A DNA stretch of 49,104 nucleotides. Source: JAAYAN01 sp964437215 (GTDB taxonomy: Bacteria > Bacteroidota > Ignavibacteria > Ignavibacteriales > Melioribacteraceae). The translations under genes were made by a program, and so were the position numbers. The stretch lies in contig CAYTFZ010000009.1 in the NCBI GenBank assembly GCA_964437215.1, positions 1 to 49,104 on the forward strand. Direction: 5' to 3'. Below the pieces are notes generated by a model. The model did not search any database. It was not told the origin of the DNA and worked only from the letters and a program-made list of their open reading frames with translations. Below, piece by piece: positions 16,619-25,883 of this stretch. How positions within the stretch are numbered: the first letter of the stretch is position 1; each line of letters begins with the position of its first letter.

Positions 16619-19183
16619 ATGATACATTTTTACAGATTGTTTTTTTCTCTGATTTTAGGATTTTCCGTCCTCACTGTTAACGGTCAAATAAAGATAAAGG
16701 AATTATCGGGGATTACCCAGAATGATATTTCAGGAAGAACTGCAAATCCTTCTTCAAAACGGAAAATTATTGAACTGAAAAGCGGTTGGCGAGCCTACCT
16801 TCCGGAAAAACCCGAAAACAAGTCTTCACTTTCGCTGCCTGCAAGTTTCAGCGGAACCGATGAAATTATTTTTGAGCACGAGATAGATATAAAACAATTC
16901 GACTTTAAAAAGAACATTGTTAATCTTCACATTTCAAAAATAAGCTCGTCGGTTAATATTCAAATAAATGATGAAATTATCTTTAAACACCCGTTTGGAG
17001 AAATTCCCGCAGAGTTTGAACTGAATGAAAATCTTTTTTTGAAGAACAAAAAAAACTATATAAAACTTCATATATTCTTTCATTCGGAAAACGGAGCATC
17101 TGTTCCAATATTAAAAAATTACCTTTTGCCCAAGATATCCGGCGGTGTTTTCGAGAATGTTTATATATCTGTCGAACCTAAATTCCGGATAAAAGATGCT
17201 GTTTCAAATCTGAGTATTAGCAAAAAAAACAATCGCGCCGAAATTAAAACAAATATTAAAGCTTCTTTTCCCGAATCTTACGATATTAACAAAAAAAGTG
17301 ATATTTTTACGGTAAGTTTTGCATTTTACAATAAAAACAATCAGTTGATTGATTCTGTAAAAACTATCCTTTCACATCAGGAAGCATCTGCATCTGTTAT
17401 GCAGTCAATAAATAATCCTCTACTTTGGTCTCCCGATCAGCCTTATTCATATACCCAAAAAATTTCGTTTTTTAAAAACGACTCTCTTATCGACAGGAAA
17501 ATTAAAACTATACCTCTCGTTAAACAAAATTCCGAAAGCAATAACCTTATGTTTAATGATGCAGAATTGAATATTTACGCTGTAACATATATTCAGCCTT
17601 TATTTAAAAAAGGCAATACTTCTGCTTATAAGAACTTCATTAATGATCTGAAGATAATTAAAAATGCGGGTTTTAACACTGTAATTTTTTCGCATTCGCT
17701 GCCATCTCCCGAAATACTTAAAGGATGTGAACAAATCGGGTTATATGCAATTATTGAATTTCCTTTTATTTCGATACCGGCAGAAATCATCAGCAGCGGC
17801 GATTTTACCGAAAAAACCGGCAGATACATTTCGCAGGTAATTTCCGGTTTAGAGAGTAACGTAATTATCGGATATTCTATTGGCACAGGTTTTTTACCCG
17901 ATTCGCAAGAACATTTGGATTTTATTAAAAATTCTGCCAAAATAATAAAAAACAGAAGCGGTAAAATTACTTTTGCTTCATTTGCTGGAATACCGGAAAA
18001 TAAAATTGAAAATCTTGACTTTATCTGTCTCGAAATTTTCAGTAAATCTTTTGAAGGACAAGTTGAACGGATTAACAGTGCCATTAATAAATTTGGAGCT
18101 GATAATTTAATTATCGGACCTTACACATATCCTACTTTTAACGGAAGCACAAACGGCTACAAAAATAATAATTCATACGAGTCGCAAGCACGTAATATTG
18201 AAAATGCTTTAGATTTTGCAATTGATAAGAAATTAAGCGGAATATTTTTTAATTCGATGTTCGATTACAAACTTAATTACTCGTCGCTTGCTGCAGGATA
18301 CAACCTTCAGAATTTATGTTATACCGGAATTTTAGGAATAGACCGTAACACAAACCGGCTTAGCTACAACGTTATTAAATCGAAACTTAAAAACGGCGAA
18401 AAGTTTAATATACCAATCGGCACCGATCCTGATGATTCTCCTCTGTTTTTTATAATTGTTTGTCTTGTAATTTCATCTCTCGCGGCAATGCTTATCAACT
18501 CTAAAAGGAAATTCAGGGAAGATGCTTCCCGCGCGTTGCTTCGCCCTTACAATTTTTATGCGGATGTCCGCGATCAGCGAATTCTTTCGGGATTCCATTC
18601 AAATTTTCTTTTAATTTTAATTGTGGGTTCGTTATCTCTTTTATTTACAAATCTGCTTTTTTATCTTAAAAACAATTTATTCCTTGATAAAGCTTTAATT
18701 TCACTCGGCAGTATTTCTTTAACCAACTTTATCGGAGGATTAAGCGTAAACCCTGTTAAAGCATTTATTTATCTTTTTATTATGTTGCTTTTATTTATAC
18801 TTTCAATAACACTCTTTATTAAAGTTGCATCAATGTTCATAAAAAACAGAGTGCTTATATCAAGCATTTATTTTATGACTACATGGTCTTTTCTTCCGGT
18901 TCTTTTGCTTCTTCCGCTGGAACTGGCTCTCTATAAAATTTTAAAGGTTCACGAATATAATACCTACATTTATATATTTTTATCACTTTTCTTCTTATGG
19001 ATTTTCCAGCGGCTGATAAAAGGTATTTATGTTATTTTAGATACCCACCCTGCCAAAGCTTATTTTTTCAGCATTGTTTTTATTCTCCTTTCGTGGGGAT
19101 TTGTCGTTCTTTATTTCCAAATGTCGGAATCAAGTATTTATTATGTAATAAACGCATTTAAGCAATTTGCATTAATGCAGTAA
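16619..19183 (+). CDS. GH2-fold protein fused to a multi-TM membrane domain, catalytic Glu residues apparently lost
   Basis: A secreted or membrane protein of 854 residues from ATG 16619 (TTG 16592 would add nine). Order: signal peptide (about 1-22), a GH2-type jelly-roll sugar-binding domain (about 50-200), an Ig-like sandwich ending in NPLLWSPDQPYSY (about 265-277), a TIM-barrel-like domain (about 300-570), then about six TM helices (607-854). The membrane part has the look of a Yip1-like domain. Where active GH2 enzymes have the SLGNE acid/base, this protein has YSIGTGF (about 419-425). Where the nucleophile strand normally reads like IISEYG, it has LIIGPYTYP (about 496-504). The SYESQARNIE helix and FNSMFDYK end of the barrel are kept. 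I infer a carbohydrate-binding pseudoenzyme on the inner membrane. It lies 8 nt upstream of smc. Confidence 0.7.
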   Translation: MIHFYRLFFSLILGFSVLTVNGQIKIKELSGITQNDISGRTANPSSKRKIIELKSGWRAYLPEKPENKSSLSLPASFSGTDEIIFEHEIDIKQFDFKKNIVNLHISKISSSVNIQINDEIIFKHPFGEIPAEFELNENLFLKNKKNYIKLHIFFHSENGASVPILKNYLLPKISGGVFENVYISVEPKFRIKDAVSNLSISKKNNRAEIKTNIKASFPESYDINKKSDIFTVSFAFYNKNNQLIDSVKTILSHQEASASVMQSINNPLLWSPDQPYSYTQKISFFKNDSLIDRKIKTIPLVKQNSESNNLMFNDAELNIYAVTYIQPLFKKGNTSAYKNFINDLKIIKNAGFNTVIFSHSLPSPEILKGCEQIGLYAIIEFPFISIPAEIISSGDFTEKTGRYISQVISGLESNVIIGYSIGTGFLPDSQEHLDFIKNSAKIIKNRSGKITFASFAGIPENKIENLDFICLEIFSKSFEGQVERINSAINKFGADNLIIGPYTYPTFNGSTNGYKNNNSYESQARNIENALDFAIDKKLSGIFFNSMFDYKLNYSSLAAGYNLQNLCYTGILGIDRNTNRLSYNVIKSKLKNGEKFNIPIGTDPDDSPLFFIIVCLVISSLAAMLINSKRKFREDASRALLRPYNFYADVRDQRILSGFHSNFLLILIVGSLSLLFTNLLFYLKNNLFLDKALISLGSISLTNFIGGLSVNPVKAFIYLFIMLLLFILSITLFIKVASMFIKNRVLISSIYFMTTWSFLPVLLLLPLELALYKILKVHEYNTYIYIFLSLFFLWIFQRLIKGIYVILDTHPAKAYFFSIVFILLSWGFVVLYFQMSESSIYYVINAFKQFALMQ

Positions 19184-19191
19184 GGTGATAT

Positions 19192-22100
19192 TTGTATTTA
19201 TCCAAATTAGAAATATTCGGTTTTAAATCTTTTGCCAATAAAACGGTTGTGCATCTTACAAAAGGTGTAACCGGAATTGTTGGCCCGAACGGATGCGGGA
19301 AAACAAATATTGTTGATGCTATAAGATGGTGCCTTGGCGAACAAAAAAGCAGCACTTTGCGAAGCGACAAAATGGAAAACGTTATTTTTAACGGAACCAC
19401 ATCAAAAAAGCCTATGGGAATGGCGGAAGTTTCGCTTACTCTTGTTAACGACAGGGGTGTTCTTCCAACCGAATATTCCGAAGTTACAATCACCCGGCGT
19501 ATTTTCCGTTCTGGAGAAAGCGAGTATTTACTAAACGGGAATCTTTGCCGTTTAAAAGATATAACAAATCTTTTTATGGATACCGGAATGGGCACAAATG
19601 CCTATTCGGTTATCGAATTAAAAATGATTGAAACCATCCTCAGCAATAAAGCCGAAGAACGCCGGAATATGTTTGAAGAAGCCGCAGGTGTTAATAAATA
19701 TAAACTCCGCAGGCGTTTGGCTTTAAAAAAACTTGAAGACGTTAAGGCAGATTTAACAAGAGTTAACGATATTTATGCTGAAGTAGAAAAGAAAGTGAAT
19801 GCCCTCGAAAGACAGGCAAGCCGGGCTGATAAATACAATCAGCTGAACACTGTTTTACGCGAAAAGGAAATAAATTTAGCCGAACGCGAATATTCTTATC
19901 TTAACAAAAAGAAAGTCGAACTGAAAGACCGGACTCAGAATTATAAAATCCGGAAAGAAGAAATTGATGCCGAAATAAAAAGTTTTGAAGAAGAATTAAA
20001 CGTTTACCGCGACCGCATAAATGAAATTGATGCCGAACTTAAATTAAAACGCGAAGAAGTTTCTAAACAAACCGAAAAACTTCATAACGTTCAAAAAAAT
20101 ATTTCTGTTTCGGAAGAGCGGGAAAAATCGTTATCACGAAACCTCCTGCGGTTTCAGCAGGAACTTGAAGAACTTGCTTACACAAAAGAAGAAACCGAAG
20201 ATATTCTTGCCGAAAGCAAAGAATTGGTAAATCAGTATACTAATGAAATTGGGGCTAAAGAAACCGATATTGGAAAATCTGCTATTGCTGTTTCGGAAAA
20301 GGAAATTTTCCTAAAAGAAAAACGCGAAGCTTTAAAGAAAAAGAGCGATGAACTTATCGAAATCTTTAAAGAAATAAATGCAAAAGAGAACCTCAACAAT
20401 TCTTTAACGGATAAGTTCGAGAAAAACAAAGCCGAAATGCGCCGGATAGAAGAAAGAATACAGAAAATTACCAATAATATGGCAAAAACAGTAGGATTTC
20501 TTGAAGATTTAAGCATAGAAAAAATTAATGTTGAGAATAAAATTGAAGAATCCGAAAAACTTCTAGCTTCTAAAAGAAACGAAAAGGAAACGCTTGAAAG
20601 AGAATTATCGGGGTTAAAAGATAAAGAGCTTGATGAAAAATCGCTGCTTGTAAATCTCGAAAATAAAATAGAATTCCTGCAGTCGCTTATTACCAATCTC
20701 GAGGGAGTATCGAAAGGCGCGAAAACGCTTTTAGAGAGCGAAGGATGGACAGATAAAGAAAAAACGCTTTTTGCGGATGTAGGTTCTACCGAAGAAAAAT
20801 ACCGGTTTGCCCTTGAAGCATCTCTTAAAAGCGTGCTGAATAATATGCTTATCGAAAACACCGATGATTTAAATAAAGCTGTTTCGTATCTTCAAAAAAA
20901 TGATCTCGGGAAAGCATCATTTTATTTACTGCAAAATACTAAAACCGGCGGACTGTTAAATAAATTAAGCGGTTTACGAAAAAATACTCAGAGAAAGAAA
21001 ATTGAAAAAAGTAAGGATTTTTTGGGATGGGCTTATCTTATGGTTCAAACAAAACCAAAATGGAAACCTTATTTTAATAAGATTCTAAACAACACTGCTT
21101 TGGCAAAAGATTTGGATTCGGCAATTAAATTGAGTAAAGTTTTTCCGGAATTTAATTATGCAACATTAAACGGCGATTTGGTTCAAAATAACGGTATTAT
21201 AGAAGCCGGATCGCTGCCAAAATTAGACGACACGCTTTTCGGTAGAAAGCAGCTTTTAGAAGAACTGAAACTTGAATATCCTAAACTTCAGCAAAATCTT
21301 GAACAAACCCGCATATCTATCTCCGAAAAAGAAGAATTAATTTCCGGAATTGACCTGAACAGCATTTCGGATCAGGGAAGGATTTTGTTAAACGAAATTA
21401 CAAGTATCGAAAAACAAATTTCGCAGCTCGAATACGAAAACAATAAATCATCCGAAGAAATTGAAATCCTCCAGAAACAGCTGCAGGAACTTGCCGTGCA
21501 AACTAACAATACCGACGATGAACTCACTAAACTTTCGGAAATTATAAAAGCCGATTTAATCGCCCGTAAAGAAGCAGAGGATGTTTTTAAATCGGCCGAA
21601 CAGGAAGTAAGAGAAATTGAAACAGAATATAATTCCTTTGTTTATCAATTAAATCAAGACAAACTTGAGCTTGAAAGGCTTAAAGGTAAACTTCAAAACA
21701 CACATAACACAATAGAACGAAGCGAACAAAGTCTTGTAAAAATTACCGAAACCATCGGGAAAAGGAATGAAGACATTTCGAATACAAAGGAAGAGATTGC
21801 TTCCTTAAAAAGCATTTTGGAAGATTTTCAGTTTGAATTTGACGAATTGAAAGAAGTCCAGATAAAGCTTGAAAGCGAGCAAAAAGAAATTGACGGCAGG
21901 CTGCTTAGTGTTAAGGATGAAGCTACGAAGCTGGAAAAACAGCTTACATCTCTTCGTCACGAGCGGCAAAAAATATCTGATGAACTTCACGAAGTTGATT
22001 TGAAAATAAACCAGATAGATCTTAAAGTTGAAAATGTAAAACAAAATATTAAAGAAACCTATACAATTGATATTGAGCTGAAAGATTTTGAAGATGAGGA

Positions 22101-22776
22101 TAATTTTAATTTTGAAGCAGAACATCAGGAAGTTAGTTCTCTTAAAAACAAGATAAAACAACTCGGTCCAATTAATCTGCTTGCCTATGCCGAATTTGAA
22201 GAAGAAAACGAAAGACTTCAATTTTTTACAAAACAGCGCAACGACTTAATTGATGCCGAAAAAGATTTGATTAAAACGATTCAGGAAATCAACAACACAG
22301 CCCAAACTCTTTTTATGGAGACTTTCGAGGCAATCAGACAAAACTTCATCAAGATCTTTCGCGGATTGTTTAATCCCGGTGACGAAGCTGACCTTGTAAT
22401 TCAGGAAGACGTTGATCCTCTTGAAGCAAAAATAGAAATCAGCGCAAAACCTAAAGGAAAACGTCCTACATCAATAGAACTTCTTTCGGGCGGTGAAAAA
22501 ACCTTAACAGCTACGGCTCTTCTGTTTGCAATTTATCTCGTAAAACCAAGTCCGTTCTGTATTCTGGATGAAGTTGATGCTCCGCTTGATGATGCAAATA
22601 TCGACCGGTTTACAAAATTGATAAAAGAATTCAGCTTGAACACACAGTTTATTATGGTAACGCACAACAAACGCACAATGGAAGCTTCGGAAAATATGTA
22701 CGGAGTTACTATGCAGGAAGAAGGAATTTCGAAACTGGTAGGAGTACAATTTAACGAACAACTGGCAACTGCCTGA
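19192..22776 (+). CDS. smc: Chromosome segregation ATPase SMC
   Basis: Condensin ATPase that organises and segregates the chromosome with ScpA and ScpB (not in this window). The 1194 residues match bacterial SMC. Walker A is GPNGCGKT (31-38), followed by a long coiled coil with the hinge at about 520-660, a second coiled coil, the ABC signature SGGE (1099-1102) and Walker B CILDEVDAPLDD (1123-1134). The start is TTG at 19192 with AAGGTGAT just upstream, and gives the family N-terminus MYLSKLEIFGFKSF. Its stop overlaps the start of the HAD gene (TGATG). Confidence 0.97.
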   Translation: MYLSKLEIFGFKSFANKTVVHLTKGVTGIVGPNGCGKTNIVDAIRWCLGEQKSSTLRSDKMENVIFNGTTSKKPMGMAEVSLTLVNDRGVLPTEYSEVTITRRIFRSGESEYLLNGNLCRLKDITNLFMDTGMGTNAYSVIELKMIETILSNKAEERRNMFEEAAGVNKYKLRRRLALKKLEDVKADLTRVNDIYAEVEKKVNALERQASRADKYNQLNTVLREKEINLAEREYSYLNKKKVELKDRTQNYKIRKEEIDAEIKSFEEELNVYRDRINEIDAELKLKREEVSKQTEKLHNVQKNISVSEEREKSLSRNLLRFQQELEELAYTKEETEDILAESKELVNQYTNEIGAKETDIGKSAIAVSEKEIFLKEKREALKKKSDELIEIFKEINAKENLNNSLTDKFEKNKAEMRRIEERIQKITNNMAKTVGFLEDLSIEKINVENKIEESEKLLASKRNEKETLERELSGLKDKELDEKSLLVNLENKIEFLQSLITNLEGVSKGAKTLLESEGWTDKEKTLFADVGSTEEKYRFALEASLKSVLNNMLIENTDDLNKAVSYLQKNDLGKASFYLLQNTKTGGLLNKLSGLRKNTQRKKIEKSKDFLGWAYLMVQTKPKWKPYFNKILNNTALAKDLDSAIKLSKVFPEFNYATLNGDLVQNNGIIEAGSLPKLDDTLFGRKQLLEELKLEYPKLQQNLEQTRISISEKEELISGIDLNSISDQGRILLNEITSIEKQISQLEYENNKSSEEIEILQKQLQELAVQTNNTDDELTKLSEIIKADLIARKEAEDVFKSAEQEVREIETEYNSFVYQLNQDKLELERLKGKLQNTHNTIERSEQSLVKITETIGKRNEDISNTKEEIASLKSILEDFQFEFDELKEVQIKLESEQKEIDGRLLSVKDEATKLEKQLTSLRHERQKISDELHEVDLKINQIDLKVENVKQNIKETYTIDIELKDFEDEDNFNFEAEHQEVSSLKNKIKQLGPINLLAYAEFEEENERLQFFTKQRNDLIDAEKDLIKTIQEINNTAQTLFMETFEAIRQNFIKIFRGLFNPGDEADLVIQEDVDPLEAKIEISAKPKGKRPTSIELLSGGEKTLTATALLFAIYLVKPSPFCILDEVDAPLDDANIDRFTKLIKEFSLNTQFIMVTHNKRTMEASENMYGVTMQEEGISKLVGVQFNEQLATA

Positions 22777-23507
22777 TGATTTTTGAAGAGAAGAAAATAT
22801 TTAAGATTTTTATCGATTTCGATGGAACTATCTCCAAAACAGACGTCGGAGAGGAATTTTTTCTGAAATTCGGGAATGAAGAAAAAGCCCGCGAAATTGT
22901 TCAAAAATGGATTGATAAAGAAATTAACTCGAAAGAATCGTGGATTTTATTGTGCGCAACAATTAAAAATTATATTCCGGACGAATTTGAAAAATTTATT
23001 GACAGTATAAAAATTGACGAGCATTTTAAATCTTTTGCAGATTTATGTAAAAAAAATGAATTCGATATTTTTATTGTAAGCGACGGTTTTGATTATTATA
23101 TCAATAGAATATTGAAAAATAACGGTTTGGATTATATTCCGAGATTTTACAACAGACTTGAGTTCGGTGAAAAAGGAGAATTTTTACCCGGCTTCCCTTT
23201 TTCGGATGAAGAATGCAAAAAGTGCGCAAATTGTAAACGAAATCATATACTAAATAACAGCGGTGACGATGAATTTACAATATTTATAGGCGACGGATAC
23301 AGCGATACTTGTCCGGCACAATTTTGCGATTTCATTTTTGCAAAACAATCTTTGCTTAAATTCTGCGAAATCAACCGAATAAGCTTTTTCCCTTATTCCG
23401 ATTTTTATGATGTAAAGAAAAGAGTTGAAAATATGCTGTTAAAGAAAAAATTAAAAAAACGTCATCAGGCGGAATTAAAACGCAAAGAAATCTATTCATT
23501 AGGATAA
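22776..23507 (+). CDS. HAD-family phosphatase, MtnX/SerB-like, with a three-cysteine cluster
   Basis: A 243-residue haloacid-dehalogenase phosphatase. Motif I is DFDGT (14-18), motif II is VSDGFD (101-106, Ser/Thr role), and motif IV is GDGYSD (172-177). A cysteine cluster at 147, 150 and 153 (CKKCANCKRNH) resembles the MtnX-type branch that dephosphorylates 2-hydroxy-3-keto-5-methylthiopentenyl-1-phosphate. No other methionine-salvage gene is nearby, so that substrate is not supported by context. A basic C-terminus (LKKKLKKRHQAELKRKE) extends beyond the fold. It overlaps the smc stop by one base and is followed 3 nt later by the ICMT-like gene. Confidence 0.82.
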   Translation: MIFEEKKIFKIFIDFDGTISKTDVGEEFFLKFGNEEKAREIVQKWIDKEINSKESWILLCATIKNYIPDEFEKFIDSIKIDEHFKSFADLCKKNEFDIFIVSDGFDYYINRILKNNGLDYIPRFYNRLEFGEKGEFLPGFPFSDEECKKCANCKRNHILNNSGDDEFTIFIGDGYSDTCPAQFCDFIFAKQSLLKFCEINRISFFPYSDFYDVKKRVENMLLKKKLKKRHQAELKRKEIYSLG

Positions 23508-23510
23508 GAA

Positions 23511-24101
23511 ATGGAAAAATTATCAAAATTATTATTTAAATACAGAAGTTATACCCCAATACCGTTTGTAATAATTATGCTGCTTTTTCAACGTATTTCG
23601 GGTATCAGTCTTGCAACTGGTTTTTTAATTGCTCTTGCTGGCGAACTGATCAGGCTTTGGGCTGTGAGCCACGCAGGAAGCGAAACACGTACAACCGGAA
23701 AGGTAGGAGGCTCGTTTCTGGTTATTAGCGGTCCTTACAGCTATATACGCAATCCTCTTTATTTTGGAAATATTCTTATCTATTTTGGAATAGGCATAAT
23801 TTCAATGTCTTTATTTCCATATCTGCAGATAATTGCAATATTGTTTTTCCTTTTTCAGTATTATTACATAATTCTTGAAGAAGAAAGATATCTGGCTTCA
23901 ACATTCGATAATTATAATTTATACTTCAAGGAAGTTCCAAGGATTTTTCCCCGGTTAACACCATTTAAGAACCCGGGAATAGTACAGCCTGAATATAATA
24001 TCATCAAAGGATTAAAATCTGAAAAAAGAACTCTTCAGGCTTTTTTTATAATTACTTTGCTTTTAGTAATATTTTGGATATTCGAAATTAAACTGGTTTA
24101 A
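23511..24101 (+). CDS. Isoprenylcysteine carboxylmethyltransferase (ICMT)-like membrane methyltransferase
   Basis: A 196-residue integral membrane protein with four to five TM helices and the ICMT/PEMT-type signature GPYSYIRNPLY (74-84). The C-terminal EEERYLASTFDNYNLYFKEVPRIFPRL is typical of the family and contributes to SAM binding. Bacterial members methylate small or lipid substrates whose identity is mostly unknown. ATG with AGGA seven bases upstream. It lies between the HAD phosphatase and lpxB with 2-3 nt gaps, so it is probably co-expressed with lipid A genes. A lipid or isoprenoid acceptor is a guess. Confidence 0.82.
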   Translation: MEKLSKLLFKYRSYTPIPFVIIMLLFQRISGISLATGFLIALAGELIRLWAVSHAGSETRTTGKVGGSFLVISGPYSYIRNPLYFGNILIYFGIGIISMSLFPYLQIIAILFFLFQYYYIILEEERYLASTFDNYNLYFKEVPRIFPRLTPFKNPGIVQPEYNIIKGLKSEKRTLQAFFIITLLLVIFWIFEIKLV

Positions 24102-24103
24102 AT

Positions 24104-25234
24104 TTGAATGATTCGTTGCTAATAATTGCCGGTGAAGCTTCCGGCGACCTTCACGGTTCGGCTTTAATTAAAGAATTAATTAGATTTAAGCCGGATATTA
24201 ACGTTTTCGGCATTGGCGGAAAAAATATGAAGGATGCAGGTTTAAATGCTGTTTACGATATCGAAAAACTTGCTTTCCTTGGTTTTACAGAAGTGATTAA
24301 ACATATACCTTTCATAAAAAAAGTTCAAAAAGATATTATTGATAAAGTTTTATTTTTTAACACAAAAACCGCTGTGCTTATCGATTATCCCGGATTTAAT
24401 TTAAGCATTGCAAAAAAACTGAAAAAATTAGGACTGAAGATTATTTATTACATTTCTCCGCAAATCTGGGCTTGGGGTAAAGGACGTATTTCGAAGATAA
24501 AAAAACTTGTCGATCATATGATTGTTCTTTTCCCTTTTGAAAAAGAGTTATATCAAAAAGAAGATGTAAAAGTAACTTTTTCGGGACATCCGTTAATAGA
24601 GAGAATAAAAAATTACAATTTTATTGAAGCAGACGAGTTCAGGAAAAAATATGGAATATCGAAAGATATTTTACTAATAATGCCCGGAAGCCGCCATCAC
24701 GAAATAGAATTGATTCTTCCGGAATGCGTGAAAGCTGCCAGATATTTATCTGATAAATACGATTTGCAGCCTGTTATTGCTTGCTCAGGGAATATCAGCG
24801 AAGATATTTTTAGAGGCAAACCTGAGCTGGAAGATTTTAAGATAATTAAAGGCTTTACATACGAACTTCTTAAATATTCCCGGTTAGGAATTATTAAATC
24901 AGGCACTTCAACATTAGAAGCCGGTCTTTTTTGTCTTCCTTATGTTGTGGTTTATAAAACTTCGCGCTTGACGTATGAAATTGGCAGAGTGCTTATTAAA
25001 ATTAAAAACATAGCTATTGTAAATATAATTCTTCAAAAAAACGTGATAAAAGAGTTAATTCAGAACGACGTTGAAAGCAGAAAGATTTCTGAAGAATGCT
25101 CTAAAATTTTAGATGACGTTAATTATTATAACCGGTTGAAAAATGATCTGGCAGCGCTGGAAAAATTGCTGGGGAATAAAAATGCTTCCGAAGAAGCGGC
25201 AAAAATAATAATTGAAGAAATGAAAAATGTTTAA
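24104..25234 (+). CDS. lpxB: Lipid-A-disaccharide synthase
   Basis: Membrane-associated GT19 enzyme that joins UDP-2,3-diacylglucosamine to lipid X, making the beta-1,6 disaccharide of lipid A. The 376 residues begin MNDSLLIIAGEASGD (IAGEASGD at 8-15), with GIGGKNMKDAG, YISPQIWAWGKGRISKIK and the donor-site region KSGTSTLEAGLF, all diagnostic. The start is TTG at 24104; the nearby ATG at 24108 is out of frame. The stop overlaps the acyltransferase start by 8 bp. Together with lpxK this shows that the organism makes lipid A. Confidence 0.96.
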   Translation: MNDSLLIIAGEASGDLHGSALIKELIRFKPDINVFGIGGKNMKDAGLNAVYDIEKLAFLGFTEVIKHIPFIKKVQKDIIDKVLFFNTKTAVLIDYPGFNLSIAKKLKKLGLKIIYYISPQIWAWGKGRISKIKKLVDHMIVLFPFEKELYQKEDVKVTFSGHPLIERIKNYNFIEADEFRKKYGISKDILLIMPGSRHHEIELILPECVKAARYLSDKYDLQPVIACSGNISEDIFRGKPELEDFKIIKGFTYELLKYSRLGIIKSGTSTLEAGLFCLPYVVVYKTSRLTYEIGRVLIKIKNIAIVNIILQKNVIKELIQNDVESRKISEECSKILDDVNYYNRLKNDLAALEKLLGNKNASEEAAKIIIEEMKNV

Positions 25235-25883
25235 ACAGATTAAAAAAAAGTTCTTATACATTTTGGGTTACAGTCTGCTGAATTTTTTACTTGGTATTTT
25301 GTGCCGTACCGTTAAAATTAATATTATTAACTACGGATACCTTAAAAATATCCTCGAGAACAATAAGAATGCTGTTGTTGCTTTTTGGCACGGAAGTATG
25401 CTTATACCTTGGTTTTTTTTCAGGGATAATAATTTTGCCGCACTCGTCAGTCAAAGCAAGGACGGTGAATTGTTAGCCCGGCTTCTTAAAAAATGGAATT
25501 ATTCGCTCGTAAGAGGTTCCAGCAGCAAAGGCGGAAAAGAATCACTTGAAGAACTGGTTGATATTCTTCAACAGCAAAAAAGTATTTGTATCACTCCTGA
25601 CGGACCAAAAGGACCGCCGGAAAAAATGAAAGCCGGCGCTGTAATAGCTTCTAAAAAATCCGGAGTTCCGCTTATTCTTTTAGGCACAGATTACAGCAAT
25701 TATTTCGAACTGAAAAGCTGGGACAGTTTCAAGATACCCAAACCGTTCAGTAATGCAACACTTGTTTTTTCAGATCCTATTACAATTAATCCGGATTTAA
25801 ATTACGATGAAACATCAGCATTAATATTGGAAACTGAAAATCTTTTAATCAAGTTAACACAGGAAGCCAAAACCGCTGAATAA
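25227..25883 (+). CDS. DUF374 lysophospholipid/LPS acyltransferase-like protein
   Basis: A 218-residue member of DUF374, a branch of the LPLAT acyltransferase superfamily. Key stretches are FWHGSMLIPW (54-63, with the motif-I His55), SQSKDGELL (75-83), VRGSSSKGG (95-103) and ITPDGPKGPPE (122-132). One N-terminal hydrophobic segment anchors it to the membrane. It lies between lpxB and lpxK with overlaps on both sides, so late acylation of lipid A or its precursor is the likely role. DUF374 members of this kind are little characterised. Confidence 0.87.
   Translation: MFKQIKKKFLYILGYSLLNFLLGILCRTVKINIINYGYLKNILENNKNAVVAFWHGSMLIPWFFFRDNNFAALVSQSKDGELLARLLKKWNYSLVRGSSSKGGKESLEELVDILQQQKSICITPDGPKGPPEKMKAGAVIASKKSGVPLILLGTDYSNYFELKSWDSFKIPKPFSNATLVFSDPITINPDLNYDETSALILETENLLIKLTQEAKTAE

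Noticed and set aside
20232..20861. Open frame of about 209 codons on the minus strand inside smc
   Set aside because: It is antisense to the conserved coiled-coil coding region, is Ser/Phe-rich as expected from the complement of Glu/Lys codons, and resembles no family.
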